Source: Tiliqua scincoides (Eukaryota > Chordata > Lepidosauria > Squamata > Scincidae). From it: a DNA stretch of 64,000 nucleotides. The stretch spans positions 94,996,632 through 95,060,631 of the forward strand of contig NC_089821.1 of the NCBI RefSeq assembly GCF_035046505.1. The letters run 5' to 3'. Shown here in pieces: positions 32,870-44,400 of the stretch. How positions within the stretch are numbered: position 1 is the stretch's first letter; each line of letters opens with the position of its first letter. The notes beneath the pieces were generated by a model. The model was not told the DNA's origin and ran no database searches. It saw only the letters and a list, made by a program, of their open reading frames with translations. The translations under genes and the position numbers were made by a program.

Positions 32870-32875
32870 AATAAA
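32870..32875 (+). terminator. Candidate polyadenylation signal of TNFAIP6
   Basis: AATAAA 660 nt after the stop codon. It is the first canonical hexamer downstream of the stop; weaker ATTAAA forms occur earlier. Confidence 0.4.
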
Positions 32876-33759
32876 ACATCAAATGAAACTGTTCCCAGTC
32901 TATTAGAAGTGTATCAATGGGTCACCACAATTACAAAAACTTATTTGGATTTAAAAAAAGTCGGGTTCAGTGTAATCAGCATGCTGACAGTACCTGCTTC
33001 CCAATCACTGCATAATCCAACCAGTGGGACTGAAAGGCAGATGCCTATACTGTGCAGGAGAGTCAAGAATGAAATTGTACAGGACCTCAGTGGAGATGAA
33101 GAGCCATCATCCTTCTGAAACCTAACAAGAATTGAAACTGTTAGGAGAAAACTTGTGAACCTATTGATCAACTTTAACAAAGACCAGAGGAAGATCTAAT
33201 GGAACAGAAAGAGAAGCAGCTCTGTAGCTGTACAATAGTATAGCAAAAAGAAAACAAACAAGCCTGAAATTCTGCGCAAAGTGACAAGAGAAAGCAGTAA
33301 TGAAAGACAGCTGATTGGGAAAAGTTAGCCCCCCCCCCCCACATTTTCTGCTTCAAAATGTCTCCTCCAAAAGTTGCTTTTCCTTAAAAGTAGCAGTCAG
33401 TTGACTTTAACACTAGCAGCTGGATTGATTTAAATGAAAGCAATTTAAACAGGCTAATTTAAGTCCCTGATGTAAATTTTTAAAACATCAATTCAATTAT
33501 TCAGATACTAAATAAAAATGCATACTACTTGTTTGCTATAATTAATAAAACATAGTGATTTGATGTTTCATTCTGATGACCAAGCCATGCATCTCAGCCC
33601 TGAACTATTTATATTAGCCACATTTCCCAATTTTTACCCAGAGACGGGATTTCTTCCAAATAAAATCTCTTATGAACTGTGCTATGCCAGGCTTTTGATG
33701 CTGGTTGGAACACACTCTAGAATTGTTTCACTTTTCCTGTTTCTGTTTTACAGCTCAGT

Positions 33760-34262
33760 CCCAAGCCTCCCGGCACCCATGGCTCCAGTTGTGCCAAAAT
33801 GGCGACCACCAAATCCAATGGGTGCTGGGTTAGCGCTGGAAGTCTCCTTGGGGTAAGGGAACATTTGCTCCCTCACCCTGGGTAATGCTGCCACGGCCCC
33901 AATGGGTCTCCTCAGATCTGCGCCCACTTTTGAGCAGGTGCAGACACAAGGAGGCTGGTGCTGAGCTGCCTGGGCTGGGAGAGATTGGATAGGATTAGGT
34001 TAGGAGGGAGGTTAGGATTCCTTCTCCACCCCCCTCCTGGGCCAGATTCTGTTGTCCCTTCACCCAAAAATACTCACCGCCGGCCGGTGCTGTAGGAGTG
34101 CCAGCCAGTTGGCTGCACAGTGTTGAAACTCAGCACCAACAGGCACTGGCCCAGCAGCAGTGGCCCCTCCTCTCGGGGTGCCACAAACATGCTTTATGGC
34201 ACATTTGCAAACACCCAGCGTCAGTGCTGAGCAGCAGTGCCAGCACTCCAAGCCCTCAAGAT
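33760..34262. repeat. GC-rich dispersed repeat
   Basis: Contains ggggtaagggaacatttgct and cctcagatctgcgcccactt and ends near ccaagccctcaagattgggc, an imperfect reverse of its start (cagctcagtcccaagcctcc). Unclassified. Confidence 0.45.
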
Positions 34263-34982
34263 TGGGCTCTTAGTCCCTTTTTCTCTATCATATACTTGCA
34301 TTCCTCTACCCTCCCCCCCCACTCCTGCCAAGTTGCTTAGCAGAGCTGTGGCTCTTCATAAGAAGGAAGGTAAATGCTCATGTTCTTTGATTGGCAGTGA
34401 GACAAAAATACTTATATTTAGAGTACTCATTCTTGATCCAGTTGTAGAGATAGTGCAATTAATAGGCATGAAGTAGGAGTAAAAGGTCACCCAGACAGAT
34501 CCACAGATGGTACCTATGATAACTTGACAGTCCCTGGCACCCAGTTCATGTACTTACAGCTTTATACTATTACACTGCATGATGACTGGAAAAGATCACA
34601 GATTTTTCTTTACAAAAGAAAATAACCTTTCAGAAGTTCACAAGAGTGGAACAGTTCAATTTTAAGAGTCTATATGTTTGCATATGTTTGTCAGCTTTCT
34701 TTTTAAACCAAGTTATTGTAAATAGAGAAATGTATTGTGGCCAAAACTTGAAAACACCCAATTTAAAATTTAAAAATCCATTTAAAAAAACACATCGATT
34801 TTCGTCCACCCTGAATACATATACTGTACTGTATTAGTATATAATATGGAGTTACCTGTTGCATTTTGTCAACTGCTAGAAATAAAATCTGCTACTTGGT
34901 GGACTCAAGGGTATCCTACCACAGCTCCAGGTCTTAAGTGGTCATACTGATGTGACATAGGGTTCACAACAATGCCGGTTTA

Positions 34983-35154
34983 GGGCCCAATCCTATCCAA
35001 CTTTCCAACACTGGTGCAGCTGCAATGCAGCCCCGAGGTAAGGGAACAAATGTTCCCCCACCTTGAGGAGGCCTCTGTGACTGTCTCTCCATCACAGCGT
35101 ACACCCCACTGGCACAGTTGCACCGGCACTGGAAAACTGGATAGGATTGGGCCC
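34983..35154. mobile_element. Harbinger-like MITE with TTA duplication
   Basis: 172 bp, gggcccaatcctatccaact to ggataggattgggccc, TTA on both sides. A near-palindrome at the ends; best preserved copy of the family. Confidence 0.8.
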
Positions 35155-36479
35155 TTACTTGGGAAAACATCCTACTGATTTCAGTACATAGGATTACAGG
35201 CAAACTATTTTTATTCCTCTCTCAGCTCAGCCAGATACACATCTGATGTTTTTAAATGGTGGGCTTATTACTCCTGTTAAAATTATGATAAAGACAAGAA
35301 CTTTCATAGATACGCAATTACTCATGAGTCTTCAAGCATCCAAAATGTGATGTCTAGCTACTGCAGGATGTTATCTCCTACAGAAAAATCCAAGTTCCAC
35401 CAAACTGAAGGAAGAGCCCAATAACATGCATATTTTCAAAATGCTAACAAATTGCCCAGCTATTCCAGCGCAAGTCCTTATGAAGCGTTAGCATGAAGCA
35501 TTATCAGAAGTATTTAAAGAGGTGGCATTTAAAGATGCCACAAAACAGGTAGCATGTACAAGCATCCCACTGATATCCTTAATCACTATCCTTGTGTTAC
35601 TGAGAAAGAACTCAGCAACTAGGAAACAATCAATTTTCAGCAGAAGAAGAAGCTGTTCATTCGCAGAAGAACTTGAAGTTATTTAAATACTTAATAATAC
35701 TGTCCCAGAAACCACTTTTACCCACCCGGGAGCAGTATATTTATGTGTACTGTATATCTTATTTTCTTTTATAGAAGATTGACCAAAATTGGTTTAAGAG
35801 CATAAGACCAACCCTGATGAGCAGAACAAGGGCTCTGCTCCCATCTTTTTTCAGATGCTTCCTGAGAGTTCACAAACAGAGCAGGAAGACAAGAGTCCTC
35901 TACTGTTTATTCCCAGCAGGTGGTTTCATTTGGTATCCTGGCAAATAGTTATTCACAGACCTATCATCCATGAATTTTCCCATCCCATTCTAAATCCATC
36001 AGATAAGTGGCCACTACCCACATCTTGTGGCAGCTAGCCAGAGGAGTGGTGTAGTTGCTTGGGAGGGATGTGTGTGACACTCTTGTTTCTGTCACTCATC
36101 TACTGCCCATCAGTTTTATTAAGTAATCCAAACATCTAGCATTATGAAAACAGAACAAATTTCTCTTTCTGTACATTCATATCTTCATAGTGTCCTCTCA
36201 AACACCCTTTTCAAGTGTCATTTTTCCTATAGTTCTTTTTTTTTAAAGAACTTTAAACAGCTTTAAACAGCTATCAGTTGTTTCCAAATGCTGGCTGCCA
36301 AGCATAACCCTATTCCCATTTTTGAAGACAGAAAACAGTTACTCTGCCATCTCTAAGGGACAAGTTATCCCAAAGCAAATAATCTCTAGTTCCTATCGGT
36401 TTTCCTACCAGAAACCAGATTTAAACACTGCTCTGCATTCTTTGACAGCACCAACAATCCAGTTCTACTCTGGTCAAAT

Positions 36480-37118
36480 GAAGCCCTGATCTGTAAAAAA
36501 AACACCACTAAGAGGCTCAGGGTGAATGAGAGGGCTTTTTCAAGCACAGAAAAGCATGCTTCGGAGCTCTGCCAGCTGAGCCAAGGAGTCTGTTACCTCA
36601 CATTCCTGGTCTCACTGCTGGGCAGCAGGTGTCCAAGGGACCTGCAAGTACCACCAAGCACCACCTTAAGTAGCACTGGTGGTACCCATACTACTGGTTG
36701 AGAAACACTGTATGCAGCCGTGTTTCTCAAGGTTTGTTCTCCACCATACCACTTCACATGGTCCACCTATTCAAGTACCACTGGGAGTAACTGGTGACAA
36801 CACCAACACCAGTTACTTCTGACTTCTGAGGCCAGATATGACATGACAAACACCAGTAAGACGCTCAGGGTAGACGGGAGGGCTTTTTCAAGCATGGAAA
36901 AGCATGCTTTGGAGCTCTGCTGAGCCAAGCCTCCTACTGCTGTCTGTTGTGTCGCATTCCTGGTCTCGCTGACAGGTGGCAGGGGTCCAGGGGTCCTGCA
37001 AGTACCACCAGGCACCACCTCAACTAGCACAGGTTAGGGTCCAGGGGGCCTGCAAGTACTACCAGGCACCACCTTAAACACCACTGATGGTACCTGTACC
37101 ACTGGTTGAGAAACACTG
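36480..37118. mobile_element. Two adjacent copies of a hAT-like element
   Basis: Copy A (about 36480-36710) and copy B (36715-37118) share gagggctttttcaagca, aaaagcatgctt, tcctggtctcactg and gcaagtaccaccaagcacc. Both end ctggttgagaaacactg; copy B also has a gtgtttctcaagg left terminus. Copy A lacks the left end. Only 4 bp separate them. Confidence 0.6.
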
Positions 37119-37483
37119 GTATAGAAGGAGAGCACCTCTTTTCCCACTCACAAAGCTGCTTACCTTGCCTGACAGCCTTACCTTTTTTCTCGATGTTTTC
37201 TCCCCATCCCTGCTTAGCCCCCAAAGTCACTAGCTTTCAGCCTTGCTTTCCACCATGGGCAGGTGACAAATCTCTCTGTCTCTCTTAACCAGAGGTTCTC
37301 CAGGAACAGGGTGGTTGGGGGAATAAAGCTACAATGCTATACACACATAGCTGTGCTATGCTATGGGTAACAGTCTGTCCTCCATATCTACTTTACCCAG
37401 GCTTCGCGCTCTGGAGAGGACATTCTGTTCCAGAAGCACCATTCAGAGTGTGATACCATAGTCTTCCAAGACTGAAGGATGCC

Positions 37484-37760
37484 AATGCTATGCACACTTA
37501 CCTGGGAGCAGGGATGTGTGGTGGGTGGGAGGCAGGTGAGGCAGAGCCTCCCCACTGGAGTCCTTCGAAGAGCACCGTCACTGTGTGAGGCACCCAAGCA
37601 CCCACACGCAGAGCTTGGGTGGCTCACACAGCGACGGCGCTTTTCGAAGGACTCCAGTGGGGAGGCTCTGCCTCACCTGCCTCCCACCCACCACACATCC
37701 CTGCCTGGGAGTAAGACCCACTGACTGTGCTGAGACTTATTTCTGAGTAGGACTGAGCTA
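37484..37760. repeat. Palindromic squamate short repeat split by a MITE
   Basis: Left part ccaatgctatgcacacttac, ctgggag; right part gagtaagacccactgactgt, gacttatttctgagtagg. The 195-bp MITE at 37509-37703 and its 8-bp duplication separate them. Confidence 0.7.
37509..37703. mobile_element. Palindromic hAT MITE near the RIF1 promoter
   Basis: A 195-bp element starting cagggatgtgtggtgggtgg whose two halves are near reverse complements (tccttcgaagagcaccgtca against tccttcgaaaagcgccgtcg). Perfect 8-bp duplication cctgggag at 37501-37508 and 37704-37711. It splits a copy of the palindromic short repeat. Confidence 0.92.
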
Positions 37761-38187
37761 TAAAGCTGGGGAGGCCACTACCAGGCAGACCACCCAGCAC
37801 CACTCCCTAGGGAGGAAGAGGAGGAGGAGGAAGATGCACCCAGCACCCAGGAGGAGGCTGGAGAGGCTCCCTGCAGCCCCAGTGGGGGTTCCCAGCACGA
37901 GTGGTACAAAAGAAAGGGCTACCTCTTTCTCCCTCAGGGCCACAGCTGCCACAGACCACCTGCCTGGGGCACTGCTCCACTGCAGCACTAGCTCCCTGCT
38001 TCTCCACACCCCCCTCCACTGAACCACACCAAGGAGGGAGAGAGACCAGGAGCTGTTCCAGGCTCGATCGATTGCTCGGCGCTCGATTACATGGGGGAGG
38101 AGGGGGCGGGAGGAGACAGGGCACGCCCGCTCGATCGCTCGGCGCTCTGCTCCGCTCGGCCACGCCTGCTCCGGCCGTGCTCGCGTG

Positions 38188-38198
38188 CTGATTGGCCG
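38188..38198 (-). promoter_or_regulatory. NF-Y (inverted CCAAT) site
   Basis: CTGATTGGCCG matches the extended NF-Y consensus on the reverse strand, about 125 bp upstream of the RIF1 start codon, a usual position in CpG-island promoters. Confidence 0.5.
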
Positions 38199-38236
38199 GC
38201 CGGCCGGCCCCCCCGCGGCGGAGAGTCCCGCGCTTC

Positions 38237-38244
38237 GCCATCTT
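38237..38244 (+). promoter_or_regulatory. YY1-type element in the RIF1 5'UTR/promoter
   Basis: GCCATCTT within cttcgccatcttagcc is the core YY1 motif. In TATA-less promoters it often lies just downstream of the transcription start, which would put the RIF1 start slightly upstream of here. Confidence 0.45.
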
Positions 38245-38314
38245 AGCCCGGGAGAAGCGCGCGAGCGCGGGAACTGTGGAGGGCGGGAGGGAAAGTGAGG
38301 CGAGACAAGGCAGC

Positions 38315-38439
38315 ATGAGCGGCGCCGACTCCTCCACGGGGCGCTGCCCCCCCTCGAGCCTCCCGCCCCTACTGGAGACCCTGGAGGACCCCGCCGCCTC
38401 GCCGGGAGCGCTGACGGACGCCCTGCTGACGCTCACCAG
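38315..38439 (+). CDS. RIF1: RIF1 exon 1 (coding part)
   Basis: Residues 1-42, MSGADSSTG to DALLTLT, in the CpG island; exit phase 2 before donor GTGGGC. No in-frame ATG occurs upstream as far back as 38192, which supports this start. Confidence 0.93.
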
Positions 38440-41400
38440 GTGGGCGCCCGTCCCCCGAGGGGCCCTCGCGGCTGCGCCCGGCTCCGCGGTGGCTCCTCTC
38501 CGCCCCGGGAGCGTCGGCCTCCTGGGGAAACCGCGCCTCTGAGCATGTGCAGAGTGCGGTTCTCAGCCCAGCTTTCCCAGAGCTCCCGTCCCGCCTGCCT
38601 TCCGCGTCAGCCTCGGATCGGTCTGGCTTGCAAACTGAAAGCGCCAGCCTGTGCCTCTACTCAGAAGTAGGTCCCGTTGGAGTCAGTGGGCTTACTCCCA
38701 GGAAAGTGTGGCTAGGATTGGACTCTTAACTGTGCAATCCTGTGCACGCTTAACCTGGGAGTAAGGCTGCAATCCTATCCATGCTTTCCTGGGAGCAAAC
38801 ACCATTGTTTATAATGAGACTTACTGCTGAGTAGACAGGGATAGAGTTGGGCTCTTTGTCCCATTGAATTCAAAGGAGCTTATTCCTGAGAAGACATGCA
38901 TAGGGTTGTGCTGTAAGATAGAGCTACTACTTGACTGGGATTTCTGCTCTCGAAGAAATCTCATATTCTGGCAAAGCTTTATTTTCTTTGCGGTATGTGG
39001 AATATTGAGAATGGGTTTTAAGTGGGGGTCCAAGGAGTTCTGTGACAAAGTGCACATGTTGCTGTTTAATTTGCAGTTTATTGCATGCACTTTAAAAAAA
39101 AAAGTAAGCATGAATGGCTAAGACATCATTCAACAAGTGACAATTTTCCATACCTTGGTAATAGGAATAGATTTCCTGTGTTTGAATGTGTTGTCTGCTG
39201 TGCAGCTGCATAAGACCTCTTTCACTAAAAAGGTGCCAGCCCTATAACCCTGGCGCTTATCTTAAAAATTGTTGTTAAGGAATGAGTTACCATCTTTCTG
39301 TAAAGTGTGGTCATGTGAGAGGTATGCCCATGAAGCCATGCGTATTAGTGGGGTCTGCAAACCAGCATGCATGCATCTTGGCATGTACTGTAGAGGCCAG
39401 GGGGCAGTGCTTCTCTGCAATGGCAGTTAAAATGTGTTGCAGGTTGTCTGATGCTTTTTAACCGTGGGCTTGTTTTCACAGCCTGATATTGGTACATGTT
39501 TACTTGCATGTAATTGAACGTGCCTAATGTGTGTGTGCTGAGGAGTGCATAGAGGTAAGCATTTAACAGGGCAAGCCCCGTCTACTCATGTCTACTCAGA
39601 AGTAAGTCCCATTGTGCTCAATCGGACTTACTCCCAGGAACACATGTAAGATTTCAGCCTAAGCAATGCTGCAAACAAGCAAGCCAGATCTCTGTTGTGT
39701 ATTGCCAACTTGTCTGACAAAAAATTATTCATGTTTTTCTACTTTTAAGTCGCCTGAGTGGTGAAGAAGGAAAAGAATTTGCAGCCGAAGTTGGAAAATG
39801 CTTCTCTCAGCTCTACAAAATCTTTAAGGTGTGTATTTATTTACAAAAATATTTATAGGCTGCGTGTCTACTCTGTTTAAAGGGTAGATGTGTTCAAGTT
39901 ATATGTGTATGTTCAGTCTCTATGGCTTTGTTCTCTGTAGGCATTTCAGTGCCACAAATGATATCCAGGTTACTTAGTCTTCTCCCTCCACCATTTTTTT
40001 CTTGCAACCTTTCTCTAGTGGCCGTTAATTCTCCAGTCAGCTGTAGCTCATATTTCGGCATAGTAACTTGCTTATTTTAGATCAGTTTTCTTCAATGCTG
40101 CATACATATTATTAGGAAACGTAATTTGATACTAGAAGTTGACAGAGGTAGCAGGTTGGTTGCCATAGAGCAGCAGGTCAGGGCTTGCCTGCCCAGTGAC
40201 TTGAGAGAAACTACTTTGTGACTGCTGAAGTTGGATTTATCTTGATCTTGCTCAAAACTAAGAGATGCAGTCCTGTAGATTTGCTGCCTGAATTGAGGCA
40301 GATTTTCCATCCCACCAGCTTGAATCTCTCCTGAAAAAAAGATGCCACCACTTTGAGGGCATGTGCCTCACCACCACTTTTGAGACCTCCTCCTTGCCAA
40401 CTCAGCTACTTAGGGAGAGCAAGGAGCATGTCAACTGGAACCCATCCCTTCTTTCCTTCTACCAACAAGTCCATTGCTTCCTTCTCCTGCTTGCTCCAGT
40501 CAGTTTTGTTGAAGCAAAAAGGATGATCTGCTAAACATGATGTGTAAAAGGGGTTCTGCCTCTTTTTCCTTCTTGTTTGGTGGGCAAGAAGAAAGCAATG
40601 GTGATTGATCCTGTTCTGATTGTTCAGAAAATGAGCAATCAAAACAGGACCACTGTAGTGTTGCTACTTATAGTTCTTTGGCAGACAGCCAGCAGGATCA
40701 AGGTACCCTCAGAAGTTCACCATTTCCCCCCATCTCACCACTTGAAGTGACTGCTTCAGTCATCCGTGTGATTGGGCCAGCCCTGCATTCATACCAGAAA
40801 CTGCTGCTGAGACTGCACATGAGAGAATCCAGTTTTGATATACAGTAGGGCAGCGAACCTGCTGCTGACAAAGAAATGTCTCTGTGTGTCCAGGTCCATG
40901 CACAAGCATGTGCAAAGGGGCTAATGGTGCAGTGTAGAATTGGTTCAAATCAGCTCACAATCAAGAAGCTTGCTAGGTGGCTTTGGTCAGTCGCCAACTT
41001 CCAGCCTAACCCACTTTTCAACATTTTAATGGGAATAAAATGGATGTGGAGGAAGAGACATGTGTATGTCACTCTGCACTACTAGAAAGGAGGGTTGGAT
41101 AAAAATTAAAGTGAAATCAGTTAATCAACCGTGGCTGGATATTGTGTGAAAAAGTTAATGCATTTCTCCAAAGTTTTCCAAAGTAGAAGGAAAAGAATGT
41201 GTTATGTGTCTGGATTCTGATATGCAGACTGTAGACAAGTCTTGCAAAGCAACTGGCTTTTTTTGTATGTGTCTCATGTATGTGACACAGGAGCTCCTGT
41301 ATACCAAGTGAGACCATTGGTCCATTTTGTTCAGCATTATCTACACTGGCTGGCAGCACTTCTCCAAGATTTCATACAGAGATCTTTTCGAGTCCTAGCT

Positions 41401-44400
41401 GGAGATCCCAGGGATTGAACCCAGGACGTACTGTGTGCAAAGCATATGCTTTGTCCCTAAGCTGTGACTTGATCCCTAAAACACATTATACATGTTTAAC
41501 GTGCATATAAAATTTATATAAAATAAGTATTCTGCTCATAAAGCTCTGTAATATGCCACTAGTTTTAAATCATGAGCAACTGAAATGGTTAATGAAATCT
41601 TGTCACTATACATGTTCAAATGTTTTCTTTTTTTGTAGACACACGTTCCTACTGAAAACTCAGAACTGAGCAGTGCAGCCTTACAAGCTTTAGGATTCTG
41701 TGTTTTTAACGCAAATATAGCTTATCTCCTATCTGGTAAATATATATATTTTTATCTCTGAGCAGCAATTCTTAAAACTGTATTTATTTTATCCAAATCT
41801 GACTCCAGATAATACTGGCAGGTAGACCTAGGGTCCAATCCTATTCAACTTTCCAGCTCTGGGGTAGCCACAGTGCAGCCCCGTGGTAAGGGAACAAATG
41901 TTCCTATACTTTGAGAAGGCCCCAGTGAGTGCCCACCTGCCACAGGACGCAACGCACACCCCACTGGCACAACTGCACCAGCACTGGAAAATTGGATAGG
42001 ATTGGGCCCTCAACCAGTAATCCTGCTTCATTATGACTAAAATGTGTATAATTAATTTGTTCTAATGTGATTTATCTATAGAATGAAATGTATCTGGTCT
42101 CACAGTCTAATGCTATTCAGCCTAAGGTTTTTTCAGTCTGAGTTCATTCAGTTCTAGTGATATGTGTGGTGTTCCCAAACTCCATGACAATCAAGGAGAA
42201 CTGTGGTGTTCAGTTTAGTTTTAAGACTGGAGATGAATCAGTGCTTGTTTCTGGGCTCAGTTCTTCTTGATACCCTCCCCTGACTCTGGAAACAAGGCAT
42301 TCTTTGAGCCTGGTAACAGTTTGTGAAACCAAGGAGAACATCGAGTGGATGTTGAAGCATTTGACGTTCAGAGCCACCAGTGGATAGACACGGCCAGGAA
42401 GGGAGTAACATTCCACTTGCCATTCTAAAGAAAATGTTGCTTTGTGGTCTTGAATAGAGTGTGCACGTAGTATTGATCTCAGAGTAATTTATTCTGAAAA
42501 ATATTTTTTTCTTACAGAAGCAGAAATACAAGAATTATTTTCAATACTGAACAGTGTTGCTGTAAAGACAGGTGACAAAAACACACGCACTAGAGCACTT
42601 TGGGTGATTGCTAAGCAGTCCTTTCCTCCTGATATTGTCGGGAAGGCAGTGAGTATCTCTTGTTCTTTTACTGTAAACAAAAATATTTAAATGTCTAGTT
42701 TGATTACCTCGATAACTTTTGTTTTCCAGGTACCCAGTATTATTGCTATGCTGGAAACAGTACTCAACAGAGGAGACTTGCATTCCATGGTGGTTGAATA
42801 TGAAGCATTAAATGTTATCATACGGTATGTGTTGGATGTTACAATATTGAACAACGAATCTGTTGGTGTTTTTAAAAGCTCCTATCAATGGCATCTTGAT
42901 CTGCCTTTGACTTTTATACTTAGGAACATATGACTTACCAGTATAGGTATGCTTTGCTTAACAATGGGGATACATTCTCCAACCCCTATTATGTGATCCT
43001 TACCTTTGTGTTGTGTTGTCAGAAGGGCCAGCAGAAACATTTGGAAGCAAACCAGAAGTAGTTTCTCAAAACCTGAAATAGCTTCTGGAGGCTTCTGAGG
43101 GCCATTCTGAAGCACATTGGATGCCCAGCGTGACCCAGAAGAGGCCTCTGGGGCTTCCTAATAGCAGCATCAACACAAAGGTAAGAAGTTTCAACTTCTG
43201 TACAGTAAACCAACAATAGAGCGTCGTATATACAATCTGTTGTTGGTTGGAATGTCGTTAAGTGACACAAACCTGTATATATGTGCTGAATGCTCTTCTG
43301 CATTTGTGCTTTGCCAGTAATTGTGGCTTAGAAAACAATATAATTTGAAACAAGTTTCATGGCAAATTTCATGGCAATGAAAGAAATGCAAGGTAGTTTC
43401 TGAATAAGCTAATGAGCTGCTTATCTGTAGACTAAGGCATTGCAGATTACGTGTGCCACCTCTGTATCGGAACAGTGTTGTACCTTTGATGTAGTAATGA
43501 ACAGATAAAGAGCCTGGCTTTCCAGCTTTAGAGAAACTTTTGTGTAGTGACTTACCTGGCACCAGTTCTTTGCCCATTGCAGATGATTCTGGGCCATTTT
43601 CTAGACTGTGTGCTTTATTCATTTAAGGTGCTGACAGAGCTTATTATATTGCATTTCTTGTTAAGAATGGAGAGTACACTCTAGAGCACACCAGCCATCG
43701 AGTGGCTGTGTTGCATATGCGAATGGATAGGTTGCTCACGATCTTTAGCGATTCCATTACTAATTTTCTCCTTGACGAACTGTCAAGTTTTTGAGGCACC
43801 GTTGCTTTGTATGAAAATTTGAAAACTGCTTAAGTTGCAGGCCTATGTTTTACCACACAAAATACTTTGTGACAAATCACTTCTGCAGATAGTCTGGTCG
43901 TAATACTTATAGTGGTGCTTGTATTTCTGCCCTTAGGCTTATAGAACAGGCACCATCACACATGGAAGAACAGGCTGTAAGTTGGGCCAAGCTGATCATT
44001 CCTCTGGTTGTCCACTCAGCTCATAAAGTACAGTTACGAAGTGCTACTGCATTGGAGATGGGAGTACCACTTTTACTTAAGAAGCAGCAGGAGGTGGCAG
44101 CAGTGACAGAGGAACTCATGTCAACTGTAAGGGAGACATGTGTCTTTAAAAAAACTTACAGAAATCTCTAAATATTTTTGGGAGGCTGTCAGATATGTTT
44201 CACTCACTCTTTGCATGACTAATACTAAGTTTGCACATAATGCTTATAGCTATATTTTATGCAGTCATCACTTATGCGTGTTGGTGCTTTTTAATTACTG
44301 CAGATGAAATATGACTTTTGTTCATTGGTGCACTATTCCTGAACTTAGGAGTTCTGTGGAGCTGCTATCTTTATTTTCAGTCTCTTTCCTAATAATCCCA

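Larger units (their letters stand above)
32212..32880 (+). other. Probable TNFAIP6 3'UTR
   Basis: Untranslated tail inferred to run to an AATAAA at 32870-32875. ATTAAA variants near 32384 and 32606 could end it earlier. It has ATTTA-type AU elements near 32548 and includes the 47-bp inverted repeat at 32618-32713. The true 3' end is not known from sequence alone. Confidence 0.45.
32881..37800. other. Intergenic region between TNFAIP6 and RIF1
   Basis: No gene was recognised. It contains a GC-rich dispersed element (33760-34262), a Harbinger-like MITE (34983-35154), duplicated hAT-like segments (36480-37118) and a palindromic hAT MITE (37509-37703). The stretches 32880-33750 and 35160-36470 are unremarkable AT-rich DNA. 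Confidence 0.7.
37800..38560 (+). promoter_or_regulatory. CpG island and TATA-less promoter of RIF1
   Basis: GC- and CpG-rich DNA across RIF1 exon 1, unlike the AT-rich surroundings. Visible elements are a GC box GGGGGCGGG (38102-38110), an NF-Y site CTGATTGGCCG (38188-38198) and a YY1-type GCCATCTT (38237-38244). A GCTCGATCG...GCTCGGCGCTC block occurs at 38072-38093 and again, shortened, at about 38129-38146. No TATA box is seen. This is a typical housekeeping promoter; the exact start site is inferred to lie near 38230-38260. Confidence 0.7.
38440..39749 (+). other. RIF1 intron 1
   Basis: A 1.3 kb intron. Its first part is a chain of palindromic squamate short repeats (38655-38912) and another copy lies at 39575-39662. 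The rest is unremarkable. Confidence 0.75.

Noticed and set aside
37807-38436. 209-residue minus-strand frame across the RIF1 CpG island
   Set aside because: Low-complexity Pro/Ser/Gly/Ala/Arg composition, antisense to RIF1 exon 1; open because stop codons are rare in GC-rich DNA.
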